Assembly: GCA_964538455.1 (NCBI GenBank)
Contig: CAZIDZ010000001.1
Coordinates: forward strand, 191,836-255,835
DNA: 64,000 nucleotides
From: JAZDLX01 sp964538455
GTDB lineage: Bacteria; Electryoneota; Electryoneia; Electryoneales; Electryoneaceae
Reading direction: 5' to 3'
Below, piece by piece: positions 44,291 to 53,545 of the stretch. The translations under genes were made by a program, and so were the position numbers. The notes beneath the pieces were generated by a model. That model saw only the letters and a program-made list of their open reading frames with translations, was not told the origin of the DNA and made no database searches. How positions within the stretch are numbered: the first letter of the stretch is position 1; each line of letters starts with the position of its first letter.

Positions 44291-44320
44291 GGCACGGAGA
44301 TACGCGCGTGCCACTTTTCG
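44291..44320 (+). terminator. Hairpin with T-rich tail ahead of the copper genes
   Basis: GGCACG/CGTGCC stem (44291-44296 with 44307-44312), then ACTTTTCGTTTT. It lies 145 bases after the DUF3052-like gene and about 40 bases before the copper chaperone start. It could be a weak terminator or a leader hairpin. Confidence 0.4.
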
Positions 44321-44353
44321 TTTTGGAAACAGATCTTGATGATGGAGCAAACG

Positions 44354-44584
44354 ATGGCTGAAACGACGACGACCCTGAAAGTACTCGGGATGCACTGCAA
44401 CCATTGCGTGATGCACGTGACCAATGCGTTGGTGGAAGATGTGCCGGGCGTATCCAATGCAGATGTCAGCCTCGAGAAGGGTGAAGCGACGGTTACCTAC
44501 GATCCCGCAAAGACCGAACTTGCGGCGATGGCGGAGGCGGTTTCCGAAGCGGGGTATACGCTGGTGTTGCCGTCCGCCGGATGA
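44354..44584 (+). CDS. copZ: Heavy-metal-associated (CopZ-like) copper chaperone
   Basis: A 76-residue single HMA domain with the copper-binding GMHCNHC motif (residues ~13-19). It delivers Cu(I) to the adjacent P-type ATPase. The ATG at 44354 has GGAG about six bases upstream; two further in-frame ATGs lie just before it. It lies 69 bases upstream of the copA-like gene on the same strand. No CueR-type dyad was spotted upstream. Confidence 0.87.
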   Translation: MAETTTTLKVLGMHCNHCVMHVTNALVEDVPGVSNADVSLEKGEATVTYDPAKTELAAMAEAVSEAGYTLVLPSAG

Positions 44585-44653
44585 CAGGTTGGTGACCGCT
44601 GTCCGGCCTTCCGGAGAGCGGGCAACCGGTCTAAAAAGCTGGAGTGTTCGTTC

Positions 44654-46870
44654 ATGGCCCAGAAAGAGATTTCCCTTCCTGTCGTCGGAATGACGTGTGC
44701 GAATTGCGCGCTCGCCATTGAGCGCGTGCTCGCGAAGAAAACCGAGGGCGTGGTGTCCGCGTCGGTGAATCTCGCGGCGGAGAACGTGCACGTTGTGTTC
44801 GATGCCGACGTGGTGAACCTGGAGAAACTCGCGCACAACGTTGAATCCGCCGGATATCACCTCGTGCTCCCTTCCGAGGGTGAAGACGCGGAAACGGCGG
44901 CGCGAAAGGCCGAGGAACGTGCGCAACAGCGTGCCCTCTGGGTGGGAATTTCCTTCACTGTTCCGCTGTTTATCCTTTCCGCGGGGCGCAGCGCCGGCCT
45001 TTTGGGGGCATGGTCGCAGACGCCTTGGATGAACCTGCTGTTTCTGCTGCTCGCCACTCCTGTGCAGTTCTACACTGGCTGGGGCTATTACGTTGGCGCG
45101 TTCAAGAGCCTCCGCAACGGCTCTGCGAACATGGATGTCCTCGTGGCGCTCGGCTCGACGACAGCGTATGTCTATTCCCTCTACGTGCTGCTGGCCGGTG
45201 CCGGCGGGCATGTCTATTTCGAGACGTCCGCGCTGATTCTTACGCTGATCAAGGTTGGCAAGTGGCTGGAGGCGCGCGCAAAGGGAAAGACCTCCGGTGC
45301 GATTCGGGCGCTGCTGGACCTGGCGCCGAAGGTGGCGACGCGCATTCGTGAAGAAGGCACCACAGAAACCATTCCGGTCGGCATGGTGCTCGAGGGAGAC
45401 CGTTTGCTCGTCGGTCCAGGGGAGGCGTTCCCCGTGGACGGCGAGGTGCTTGAAGGGCAATCGGCGGTGGACGAGTCGGCGCTGACCGGTGAATCGGTCC
45501 CGGTGGACAAGGGCCCCGGCGAGAAGGTGTACGGTGCGACGGTAAACCAGCATGGTGCGCTGACAATCACGGCCACCGAAGTCGGAGTGGATACCGTGAT
45601 GGCCCGGATTGTCGATCTCGTTCGACGCGCGCAGGGTACAAAAGCGCCTGTTCAGCGCGTTGCGGACCGTGTCGCGGCAGTGTTTGTTCCCACGATTGTT
45701 GCGATCGCGCTCGTCACCTTCGGGATTTGGTACTGGATCGGCGGAGCCTTCGAGCCCGCCCTGATCCGTCTTGTCGCCGTGCTGGTGATAGCCTGTCCCT
45801 GCGCGCTGGGGCTCGCCACACCGACAGCAGTGATGGTGGGCATGGGGCTTGGCGCGCGTAACGGAGTCCTTTTCCGCGACGCGGAGGCGGTGGAGATTGC
45901 GAGCGGACTGAAAACGATGCTGCTGGACAAAACGGGGACGCTGACCTACGGGCGCCCGGAGGTTACAGATGTCTTTCCGCTGAATGGCGTGGGTGAGACG
46001 GAATTGCTGCGCATCACAGCCTGCGCTCAGGAGCCGTCCGGCCATCCGCTGGCGAAAGCTGTGGTCCGTGCCGCGCAGGAGCGTGGTCTGGACGTTAAAA
46101 CCCCGGCCCGTCACACGGCGAAATCCGGAGTTGGTGTGGAGGCGGAGGTTGATGGCTCGGACATCGACGTCGGCCGTCCGGACGCTTTTGGCGAGATGCA
46201 CGGCGAAATGGCGGAGTTGGCAGAGCGCCTTCGCGCGCAGGGCAAGTCCCTGATGCGGGTTTGCCGGGATGGGACCGACATCGGCCTGATCGCGACCGCC
46301 GACGAGGTCAGGGGGGACGCTCCGGCGGTGGTTAATCGGCTGAAAGCGCTCGGTGTGGAACCGGTGATGGTCACCGGCGATCATGAAGCCGCGGCGGAGG
46401 CCGTCGCCGGCCGCGTAGGCATCGAGCGCGTGATCGCGGGTGTGCTCCCCGAGGGCAAGGAGTCTGTGGTGCGTGAAGAACAGGAAGGGGGACGCCGCGT
46501 TGCGATGGTCGGCGACGGGATCAACGACGCGCCAGCCCTCGCCCGCGCTGATATCGGCATCGCCATGGGGGGCGGCACCGACGTGGCGGTGGAAACGTCC
46601 GATGTGACGCTCGTCGGGGGCGAACTTCATGGCCTGCCTCGGGTGGTTGTGCTTTCGCGCCGGATGATGCGTGGCATTCATGAAAACCTGTTCTGGGCGT
46701 TTTTCTACAACGTTGCGCTGATCCCTGTCGCCGCGGGCGTACTCGCGTCTGCGGCGTGGGCACCGCAGATCCTGCGCCATCTGCACCCTGCGCTGGCAGC
46801 CGGAGCGATGGCGTTTTCGAGCATCTCGGTTGTGCTCAACAGCCTGCGTCTCGGCAGGGTGAAGCTGTGA
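44654..46870 (+). CDS. copA: Copper-exporting P1B-type ATPase
   Basis: A 738-residue Cu(I) pump. An N-terminal HMA domain has GMTCANC (12-18). The transmembrane copper site is CPC (381-383), the phosphorylated Asp is Asp425 in DKTGT, then GHPLAKAV, TGDHEAAAE and the hinge GDGINDAP (620-627). Eight membrane helices are apparent, and the C-terminal FYNVALIPVAAG and SSISVVLNSLR are typical of P1B-1. It exports copper across the inner membrane. It forms a pair with the small HMA chaperone. Confidence 0.95.
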   Translation: MAQKEISLPVVGMTCANCALAIERVLAKKTEGVVSASVNLAAENVHVVFDADVVNLEKLAHNVESAGYHLVLPSEGEDAETAARKAEERAQQRALWVGISFTVPLFILSAGRSAGLLGAWSQTPWMNLLFLLLATPVQFYTGWGYYVGAFKSLRNGSANMDVLVALGSTTAYVYSLYVLLAGAGGHVYFETSALILTLIKVGKWLEARAKGKTSGAIRALLDLAPKVATRIREEGTTETIPVGMVLEGDRLLVGPGEAFPVDGEVLEGQSAVDESALTGESVPVDKGPGEKVYGATVNQHGALTITATEVGVDTVMARIVDLVRRAQGTKAPVQRVADRVAAVFVPTIVAIALVTFGIWYWIGGAFEPALIRLVAVLVIACPCALGLATPTAVMVGMGLGARNGVLFRDAEAVEIASGLKTMLLDKTGTLTYGRPEVTDVFPLNGVGETELLRITACAQEPSGHPLAKAVVRAAQERGLDVKTPARHTAKSGVGVEAEVDGSDIDVGRPDAFGEMHGEMAELAERLRAQGKSLMRVCRDGTDIGLIATADEVRGDAPAVVNRLKALGVEPVMVTGDHEAAAEAVAGRVGIERVIAGVLPEGKESVVREEQEGGRRVAMVGDGINDAPALARADIGIAMGGGTDVAVETSDVTLVGGELHGLPRVVVLSRRMMRGIHENLFWAFFYNVALIPVAAGVLASAAWAPQILRHLHPALAAGAMAFSSISVVLNSLRLGRVKL

Positions 46871-47023
46871 ATAATCCTAGCGCTGTGATATTTCCTAGGT
46901 AGTGCGGACTATAGATACCGAATGCCTCTCGCTTGTTAGCCGGACTCTCCTCCTTTTCGGGCAGGCACCACCTGTTGAAGTATCTTGCCGCGTTCCCGGT
47001 CCCGGACGCGATGGGTATGCCTG

Positions 47024-47929
47024 ATGCAGACGACGCCGTACCCCTATCTCGGTGAACTTCTTTCCCTGGCGACAGCGCTCCTCTGGGCGTTCTCGGTCAT
47101 TCTCTACAAAAAGAGTGGCGAAACCGCGCACCCCCTCGCGCTGAACATCTTCAAAAGCGGTTTTGCATTTATCCTGCTGGTTCCTACGGCATTGCTGCTG
47201 GGCGTGGATCTTTTTCCTTCGCTGCCGCCGAGGGTGTACATCGTTTCCATCCTTTCGGGATTGCTGGGGATCGGCCTCGCCGACACGATCTTCTTCAAAA
47301 GCCTGAATATGCTCGGCGCGGGACGGACCGCGATTGTCGAAGCGTCCTACGCTCCATTTGTGATCCTGCTCTCGACGATCTGGCTGGGGGAACGTCTCAA
47401 CGTGGGGCAGGGGTTTGGGGCGGCGATGATTGTTTTCGCCGTGCTGCTCGCCACTTACACGACCGCGGAGCGCCAGGGAACCCTGCCCCGCAGGGTGCTG
47501 GTCTACGGGGTGCTGCTCGGTCTGACGGCGAGCGGGTTGATGGCTGTCGGCATGGTGTTGATCAAGCCGGTGCTCGCAGGGCAGTCGCTCTATTGGGCAA
47601 CGGTGTGGAGATTGGTCGGAGGCCTGGGCGTGCAGGGGGTGATGCTTTCGTTTCACCCGCGTAAGCGCCAGGTGCTTGGCTCGATGATGATCCGGCGAGG
47701 GTGGCCGTACATGATCGCCGGAGCGTTCTTCGGCCAGTACATCACCCTGATCACCTGGCTTGGCGGAATGAAATACACCGAGGCGAGCATCGCCGGCGCG
47801 TTGAACCAGACCAGTTCGGTTTTCACTTTCGTTTTTGCCGCTTTACTATTACGGGAACCGGTGACCCGCCGCAGGCTGGTGGCGATCGGGCTGGCGGTGG
47901 TTGGCGTGTTTGTCGTCACTTTCGCCTGA
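47024..47929 (+). CDS. EamA/DMT-family transporter (first of three)
   Basis: A 301-residue, 10-helix inner-membrane protein made of two EamA repeats. Conserved features are LGIGLADTIFFKSLNMLGAGRTAIVEASYAPFVILLSTIWLGERL and MKYTEASIAGALNQTSSVFTFVFAALLLREP. Substrates in this family range from metabolites to nucleotide sugars and cannot be predicted. It is paralogous to the next two genes in head-to-tail order. The ATG at 47024 has a poor ribosome binding site. Confidence 0.87.
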   Translation: MQTTPYPYLGELLSLATALLWAFSVILYKKSGETAHPLALNIFKSGFAFILLVPTALLLGVDLFPSLPPRVYIVSILSGLLGIGLADTIFFKSLNMLGAGRTAIVEASYAPFVILLSTIWLGERLNVGQGFGAAMIVFAVLLATYTTAERQGTLPRRVLVYGVLLGLTASGLMAVGMVLIKPVLAGQSLYWATVWRLVGGLGVQGVMLSFHPRKRQVLGSMMIRRGWPYMIAGAFFGQYITLITWLGGMKYTEASIAGALNQTSSVFTFVFAALLLREPVTRRRLVAIGLAVVGVFVVTFA

Positions 47930-47997
47930 AGAGAATTCGAATATCTGCGCACGGAAATCGGCAGTCCTTATCGGGGGCACAGGGGAGAGGCGATACG

Positions 47998-48909
47998 ATG
48001 GATCTGCACGGAATTCCCTACGCCGGCGAGATTTCAGCCCTGCTCGCCCCTCTCGCGTGGTCATTTGCGGTGATCCTGTTCCGTATTACCGGGCAGCGTG
48101 TTTCGCCGATCCCGCTGAACTTGTTTAAAAACATCCTCTCCCTGTTCCTCTTTGTCGCTACGGCGATTCTGACCGGCCAAGGAGTCGTCCGGGACGTACC
48201 ATCGTCGCAGATCGTGCTCCTGGTCGCCAGCGGGGCGATTGGCATCGGAATCAGCGATACGCTTTTCTTCATGACCCTGAACCGTCTCGGAGCGGGGCTT
48301 CAGGCGATCGTCAACACCTCTTACAGCCCAAGCATCATCCTTCTTTCCGTGCTCTTTCTTGGCGAAGTGCTGACTCCCTTGCAGCTGCTCGGAGTAGCGT
48401 TCATTCTCGGCGCGGTACTCGCAGTGGCGAGGATGAAGGGTCCCTCCGGGAAGGTGGAACCCAAACAGCGGGCGCTCGGAATCCTTTTCGGCATTCTGGC
48501 GGCGTTGACCCAGGCGGTTTCGATCGTGATGATCAAGCCGATGCTCGACGACGCGCCCCTTTTCTGGGCGAATACGTGGAGGATATTCGGCGGCATTGCC
48601 ACGATGCTGCTGATCTTCCCGTTCCTGCGCGGGCGGAGAAAAATGCTGAAGGAGCTGCTGGACCGTTCCGTGTGGCCGGCGATGATCCCCGCCTCGCTGA
48701 TTGGAACCTACGTTTCGCTGGTTTTCTGGCTCGCGGGGATGAAATACACCCAGGCGTCCACCGCCTCCGCGCTGAACCAGACTTCAACCTTGTTCACCTT
48801 TCTGCTCGCCGCGATGCTGCTGCGTGAACCGGTGACGGCGAAGCGCATCCTGGGCGTCATCGCCGGCATGGGCGGCGTGCTGCTCGTCATCTTCGGAGGA
48901 ATCGCGTGA
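47998..48909 (+). CDS. EamA/DMT-family transporter (second of three)
   Basis: A 303-residue, 10-helix transporter aligned throughout with its neighbours: IGIGISDTLFFMTLNRLGAGLQAIVNTSYSPSIILLSVLFLGE, then MKYTQASTASALNQTSTLFTFLLAAMLLREP. The ATG at 47998 has GAGAGG eight bases upstream. It overlaps the third transporter by four bases. Tandem EamA proteins may act separately or pair as dimers; substrate unknown. Confidence 0.87.
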   Translation: MDLHGIPYAGEISALLAPLAWSFAVILFRITGQRVSPIPLNLFKNILSLFLFVATAILTGQGVVRDVPSSQIVLLVASGAIGIGISDTLFFMTLNRLGAGLQAIVNTSYSPSIILLSVLFLGEVLTPLQLLGVAFILGAVLAVARMKGPSGKVEPKQRALGILFGILAALTQAVSIVMIKPMLDDAPLFWANTWRIFGGIATMLLIFPFLRGRRKMLKELLDRSVWPAMIPASLIGTYVSLVFWLAGMKYTQASTASALNQTSTLFTFLLAAMLLREPVTAKRILGVIAGMGGVLLVIFGGIA

Positions 48910-49805
48910 CCCAGGTGCCTTACCTGGGGGCGCTGCTGGCGATCGGGTCGGCGCTGGCCTGGGCGGCTGGCGTGGTGCTCTTCCGCCGAGCCGGGGAAAC
49001 CGTACATCCGCTCGCGCTGAATTTTTTCAAGAACATCTTTTCGCTGCTGCTGCTTGTGCTCGTCGGACTGCTTCAGGGTCAGCTTCTTTCCGGCGGCATG
49101 TCCGCTTGGGATGCGTGGATTCTGGCGGCCTCGGGTGTTCTCGGGTTGGGCATTTCGGACACGCTCCTATTCGCCTCGTTAAATCGCCTTGGGGCGGGTT
49201 TGATTGCCATCCTCTGGACGCTGTACGCGCCGATGGTCATCGGTTTTTCGATGGTGTTGCTCGGGGAACGGCTGGCAACGACGCAGTGGGGCGGTGTACT
49301 TATGATCGTCGTCGCTCTCGTTCTTGTGACGTACAGGAAAAACGGTTCCGTTGGCCGTGGGCGAAAGGATTTTTGGTTTGGTGTGCTCTGGGCGGTGTCG
49401 GCGATGGTCACCCAGGCGTTGTCTGTGGTGGCAATCAAGCCGGTGCTGGAGCGGACCGCAACAATTCCCGCAACCGAACTGCGTCTTGTCGGCGGACTGC
49501 TCTTTCTGCTCCCGGTGTTGGCGTTGCGATCCGACCGGAGGCTGAATTTCGCTTCCCTCGCTCGATGGAAGAACCTGAAGGTGCTGCTGCCGGGATCCTT
49601 CACCGGGACATTCCTGGCGCTTACTCTGATGCTCGGTGCGCTGAAATACACTCTCGCGTCTACGGCGACAACCCTGAACCAGACCTCGAACCTGTTCATT
49701 TTCCTGCTCGCGGTGCTGCTGCTCGGCGAACCGGCGGGGAGCAGACGGGTTGCCGGAATCGTGTTCGGCGTCGCCGGAGCCGTGCTCGTCACTCTCGGAC
49801 ATTGA
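48906..49805 (+). CDS. EamA/DMT-family transporter (third of three)
   Basis: A 299-residue, 10-helix transporter. LGLGISDTLLFASLNRLGAGLIAILWTLYAPMVIGFSMVLLGERL and LKYTLASTATTLNQTSNLFIFLLAVLLLGEP align with the two preceding genes. The start is GTG at 48906, overlapping the previous stop (GTGA) with GGAGG six bases upstream. It is the last of the triplet before the TolB-like gene. Confidence 0.86.
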   Translation: MTQVPYLGALLAIGSALAWAAGVVLFRRAGETVHPLALNFFKNIFSLLLLVLVGLLQGQLLSGGMSAWDAWILAASGVLGLGISDTLLFASLNRLGAGLIAILWTLYAPMVIGFSMVLLGERLATTQWGGVLMIVVALVLVTYRKNGSVGRGRKDFWFGVLWAVSAMVTQALSVVAIKPVLERTATIPATELRLVGGLLFLLPVLALRSDRRLNFASLARWKNLKVLLPGSFTGTFLALTLMLGALKYTLASTATTLNQTSNLFIFLLAVLLLGEPAGSRRVAGIVFGVAGAVLVTLGH

Positions 49806-49876
49806 TCTTGCTAGAATGGCGAGCTTTGGCTATCCTCATAGTCCGCTGCGAAACGTTCATCTCACGGGAGACTCCC

Positions 49877-50965
49877 ATGCGAAAGTCCGGCTGGATGATC
49901 ACACTGCTTGCGATCGTCATTGTGGCGGTTCTGGTCCCCGCAATCGCTTCGGCGCGCAAGCCGAAGCCCGTAAATGACCTGCTGATGAAGGGTGAGGAAA
50001 AGCACCTGAAGAACCTGCGGCAACTGACCTTTGGCGGAGAAAACGCCGAAGGATACTTCAGCCCTGACGGTAAGTGGTTGATTTATCAGGCGCACGAAAA
50101 GAAGGGAGAGTGCGACCAGATCTACCGGATGAACCTGGCGACAGGGGAAACGAAGATGGTCTCCACAGGCGGCGGGGTGACCACATGTTCGTTCTTCATT
50201 CCAGGCACGGACGAATTCATTTACTCCAGCACGCATGGGGCGAGCACAGAGTGTCCGTCGCCTCCGGACCCGAGCCTCGGTTACGTCTGGCCGCTGCACG
50301 AAGGATTCGATATATATCGCGCCAGGGTTGACGGAACGATCCTGCAGCGACTGACCTCGGCCGACGGCTACGACGCTGAATGTGCGGTGAGTTCCGACGG
50401 GAAGTCTTTGGTTTTCTGCTCGATACGAAGCGGCGACTTGGAATTGTACAAAATGAACATTGACGGCACCGGCCTGCAACGGCTGACGTGGACGCTGGGC
50501 TATGACGGCGGGCCGTTTTTCAGCCCGAAGGGCACCTATATCGTGTATCGTTCCAATCATCCGGTGGGCAAGGAGGAGTTGGAGCACTCGCGGTACCTCA
50601 CCTCCCACGCGGTGGTCAGTCCGATGCGGCTCGAGATCATGCTGATGAAAGCGGACGGCACGCAGCAGTACCAGGTGACAGATCTAGGTGCGGCGAGCTT
50701 CGGACCGTACATGCACCCGGACGAGGACCGGATCATCTTTTCGAGCAACTACGGCGATCCCATTGCATCTAACCAGGGCAGGATTCCCAACTTCGAACTC
50801 TACCTGATCCACAAGGACGGCACCGGCCTCGAGAAGATCACGAACAGTCCGACGTTTGACGGTTTTCCGATGTTTTCCAACGATGGCAAACAGCTGGTAT
50901 TCGCTTCGGACCGGGGCGGTGCGCCCGGAGAGACGAATCTTTTCCTCGCGGATTGGATCGACTGA
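49877..50965 (+). CDS. Secreted TolB-like (PD40) beta-propeller protein
   Basis: A 362-residue exported protein with a signal peptide (WMITLLAIVIVAVLVPAIASA). PD40/WD40-like blades follow: GYFSPDGKWLIYQA, CAVSSDGKSLVFCS, PFFSPKGTYIVYRS, MHPDEDRIIFSS and MFSNDGKQLVFASDRGG. Each is paired with inter-blade QIYRMNLATG or LYKMNIDGTG strands. Four cysteines may form disulfides. It lacks the N-terminal TolB domain, so it is a propeller relative rather than TolB itself. The ATG at 49877 has GGGAG six bases upstream. Confidence 0.82.
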   Translation: MRKSGWMITLLAIVIVAVLVPAIASARKPKPVNDLLMKGEEKHLKNLRQLTFGGENAEGYFSPDGKWLIYQAHEKKGECDQIYRMNLATGETKMVSTGGGVTTCSFFIPGTDEFIYSSTHGASTECPSPPDPSLGYVWPLHEGFDIYRARVDGTILQRLTSADGYDAECAVSSDGKSLVFCSIRSGDLELYKMNIDGTGLQRLTWTLGYDGGPFFSPKGTYIVYRSNHPVGKEELEHSRYLTSHAVVSPMRLEIMLMKADGTQQYQVTDLGAASFGPYMHPDEDRIIFSSNYGDPIASNQGRIPNFELYLIHKDGTGLEKITNSPTFDGFPMFSNDGKQLVFASDRGGAPGETNLFLADWID

Positions 50966-50999
50966 AGCGAAATAATTCTTCCTGTGCTGGTTGCAGTGA

Positions 51000-51036
51000 A
51001 TCTCGGAACTCCGGTTGCTAAGGGAACTTCCGAGAT
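51000..51036. repeat. Inverted repeat upstream of htrA
   Basis: Perfect 9-base-pair arms ATCTCGGAA/TTCCGAGAT (51000-51008 with 51028-51036) separated by 19 bases. It lies 35 bases after the TolB-like gene and 112 bases before htrA. There is no T-run, so it is not a typical terminator; it could be an operator or leader hairpin. Confidence 0.4.
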
Positions 51037-51147
51037 GCTGATGAGTATATTTGGAACTGGGCTGACGAGTGCAGAGCTGAACGGGTTGCGTGGCCGCGAG
51101 GGTGAAAAGGCTGGCGGCCTTTGAACCGGATGGAGGCAGGAGAGAGC

Positions 51148-52671
51148 ATGACGAAACGGCTACCGTTCGCGAGGGGCGGCACGCTGCTGGGTCTGATCCT
51201 GGTCGGCCTTTTCCTGCTGGCATTTGCCGCGGGAAACGTCAGAGACCGTTCGCGGCAGGAGAAGGCTGCTGCCGACACAGCCGTTTCAGCGCTCTCCGAG
51301 CCATCCGTTGCGCACGTCGCAGTGGATGAAAACAGGGTTGCGAAACCCCCGAGACGGTCTCAGCCGGTGATCGACACGGAGTTTGAAAGTCCCTTCGTTG
51401 CGGTCGCCGACCGGCTCAAACATTCCGTGGTGAACATCACGGTCAAGAAGGAAGCGGATTTCGGCGGATTCCCCGGCTTTGAGGAGCTGTTCGGAGGGCG
51501 GTCGCACCCCCAGATCACCTCCGGAGGCTCGGGTGTTATCATCGACAGCCAGGGCCGGGTTGTGACAAATCACCATGTTGTTGAGGGTGGGAGTGAGATT
51601 ACAGTGACCCTCTCGGACGGCGAGGAGCGCTCCGCCACGCTTGTTGGGGCGGACCCGGAAACGGACCTGGCGCTGCTGAATATTGGCACGGTCTCTGAGG
51701 ATTGGGTCGCCACGCTGGGCAACAGCGATGACATCCGGATCGGCGATTGGGCGGTGGCGATGGGCAATCCGCTCGGGCTGGACTGGACGTTAACCGTGGG
51801 AGTGATCAGTGCGAAGGGCCGGTCAGATCTGCTTATCTCTGGAGGCGGACCTGTCTTTCAAGACTTCATTCAGACCGATGCTGCGATTAACTTTGGCAAT
51901 TCCGGCGGTCCCCTGGCGAATATCCACGGTGAAGTGATCGGCATCAATTCAGCCGTAAACACTGCGGCGAACGGGATCGGTTTCGCCATACCGATCAACC
52001 TCGCGCGGGAGGTGATCGACCAGCTTCTTCAGAGCGGGGTAGTGCGCCGGGGATACCTCGGCATGGTCCCGGTCGAATTGGATCCGCTCAAGAGAGAGGC
52101 GCTTCGGCTCGATGAAGATGTAAGGGGCGTTTTCGTCGAATCGGTTTCCGAGGGGACACCGGCGGATCGCGGCGGGCTTCAGGGTTCGGATGTGATTGTC
52201 GCCATCGATGGTAATCCGGTGAAGGATGTTCAGGATTTCCGGATGCGCGTCGCCAGGCATCAGCCGGGTGAATCGGTGAAACTGACCGTACTTCGCGACG
52301 GCACCCGGCGGGAGCTGAGTTTTACCCTCGCGGACCGCAGCGAATACGTCGCCTCGGCGCGACCCGGGGTCGCCGGGGGCGCGGAGCCCTGGATGGGGAT
52401 CGCGGTTGCGGGCCTCGATGGTCCTCGGGCGAAGCGGATGAGCCTCGACGTGGACGACGGTGTTGTCGTGCTCGAGGTGGAAAGCGGCAGCCCGGCCGAG
52501 GGCAAGTTGCGCACCGGGGATGTGATCACCCGGGTGGACGGGCGTTCCATCCTGTCCGTTCAGGATTGGCGGGAGGTAACATCGCGGCTGCACGGCGTGG
52601 ACCGCGCAGTGCTGGTGATGTTTTACCGCCAGGGGAAAGGCAATTCTCGCTTCACAGCGTTGAAGCGGTAG
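51148..52671 (+). CDS. htrA: HtrA/DegP-type periplasmic serine protease
   Basis: A 507-residue trypsin-like protease and chaperone. A signal-anchor (LLGLILVGLFLLAFAAG) precedes the catalytic domain with His143 (TNHHVV), Asp173 (PETDLALL) and Ser252 (NFGNSGGPL). Two PDZ domains follow (~305-390 and ~410-495). This matches DegP/DegQ. It degrades or refolds damaged envelope proteins. The ATG at 51148 has AGGAGAG upstream. It is followed 43 bases later by the rpoD-like gene. Confidence 0.93.
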   Translation: MTKRLPFARGGTLLGLILVGLFLLAFAAGNVRDRSRQEKAAADTAVSALSEPSVAHVAVDENRVAKPPRRSQPVIDTEFESPFVAVADRLKHSVVNITVKKEADFGGFPGFEELFGGRSHPQITSGGSGVIIDSQGRVVTNHHVVEGGSEITVTLSDGEERSATLVGADPETDLALLNIGTVSEDWVATLGNSDDIRIGDWAVAMGNPLGLDWTLTVGVISAKGRSDLLISGGGPVFQDFIQTDAAINFGNSGGPLANIHGEVIGINSAVNTAANGIGFAIPINLAREVIDQLLQSGVVRRGYLGMVPVELDPLKREALRLDEDVRGVFVESVSEGTPADRGGLQGSDVIVAIDGNPVKDVQDFRMRVARHQPGESVKLTVLRDGTRRELSFTLADRSEYVASARPGVAGGAEPWMGIAVAGLDGPRAKRMSLDVDDGVVVLEVESGSPAEGKLRTGDVITRVDGRSILSVQDWREVTSRLHGVDRAVLVMFYRQGKGNSRFTALKR

Positions 52672-52714
52672 ACCATAAATCCTTCGGTTCGAAGGTGTAA
52701 ATCACGGGAGTCAC

Positions 52715-53545
52715 GTGAGAGCGAACCAGTCATTGGAGAAGTACCTGCAGGAAATCGGCGAGTACGATCTACTCACGACGCAGCAGGAAATCGAACTTGC
52801 GCGTTCGATCCGCAAGGGCAGCAAGGACGCCCTCGAAACGCTGACCAAGGCCAACCTTCGGTTTGTCGTTTCGGTCGCCAAGCAGTACCAGAACCAAGGG
52901 CTGAGCCTTGGCGATCTGATCAACGAGGGCAACCTCGGGTTGATCAAGGCGGCGGAACGTTTTGACGAAACGCGCGGATTCAAGTTCATTTCCTACGCGG
53001 TCTGGTGGATTCGTCAGTCGATCCTGCAGGCGTTGGCGGAGCAAAGCCGTGTGGTGCGGCTGCCTCTGAACCGTGTCGGTGCGCTGAACAAGATCGGCAA
53101 GGCCTACAGCAACCTCGAGCAGAAATTCGAGCGGGAACCAAGTCCCGAAGAAATCGCAAGTGAGCTCGAGATGACGGCCTTTGAGGTTACCGATACGCTG
53201 AAGATGAGCGGACGACACCTTTCAATGGACGCGCCATTTAACCAGGGCGAGGACAACCGCCTGCTCGACATCCTTCACAACGATCAGGAACCGCCACCTG
53301 ACACGGATCTGATGAGTGGATCCCTGAAGAAGGAAATCGAGCGCGCGCTGGCGACCCTGTCGCCGCGTGAGGCGGAAGTGATCCGGCTCTATTTCGGATT
53401 GAACATCGAACAACCGCTCACCCTCGAAGAGATCGGGGAGAAGTTCAACCTGACGCGTGAACGCGTCCGTCAGATCAAGGAGAAGGCGATTCGCCGCCTG
53501 CGGCACACCTCCCGCAGCAAGGCGTTGCGTGCCTACCTTGGTTAG
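52715..53545 (+). CDS. rpoD: Short primary-type sigma factor (RpoD/SigA-like)
   Basis: A 276-residue sigma-70 with regions 1.2 to 4.2 but no region 1.1. Seen are region 1.2 SLEKYLQEIGEYDLLT, region 2 (LINEGNLGLIKAAERFDETRGFKFISYAVWWIRQSILQALAEQSR), region 3 and region 4.2 (LTLEEIGEKFNLTRERVRQIKEKAIRRLRH). The housekeeping sigma of Bacteroidota and relatives has this compact form. The start is GTG at 52715, with GGGAG four bases upstream. It is likely the primary sigma, though a group 2 paralogue is possible. Confidence 0.9.
   Translation: MRANQSLEKYLQEIGEYDLLTTQQEIELARSIRKGSKDALETLTKANLRFVVSVAKQYQNQGLSLGDLINEGNLGLIKAAERFDETRGFKFISYAVWWIRQSILQALAEQSRVVRLPLNRVGALNKIGKAYSNLEQKFEREPSPEEIASELEMTAFEVTDTLKMSGRHLSMDAPFNQGEDNRLLDILHNDQEPPPDTDLMSGSLKKEIERALATLSPREAEVIRLYFGLNIEQPLTLEEIGEKFNLTRERVRQIKEKAIRRLRHTSRSKALRAYLG

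Noticed and set aside
44123..46786. 887-codon open frame on the minus strand
   Set aside because: It runs antisense to copZ and copA, which have full motif sets. Its composition (His/Arg-rich) is that of a high-GC shadow frame.
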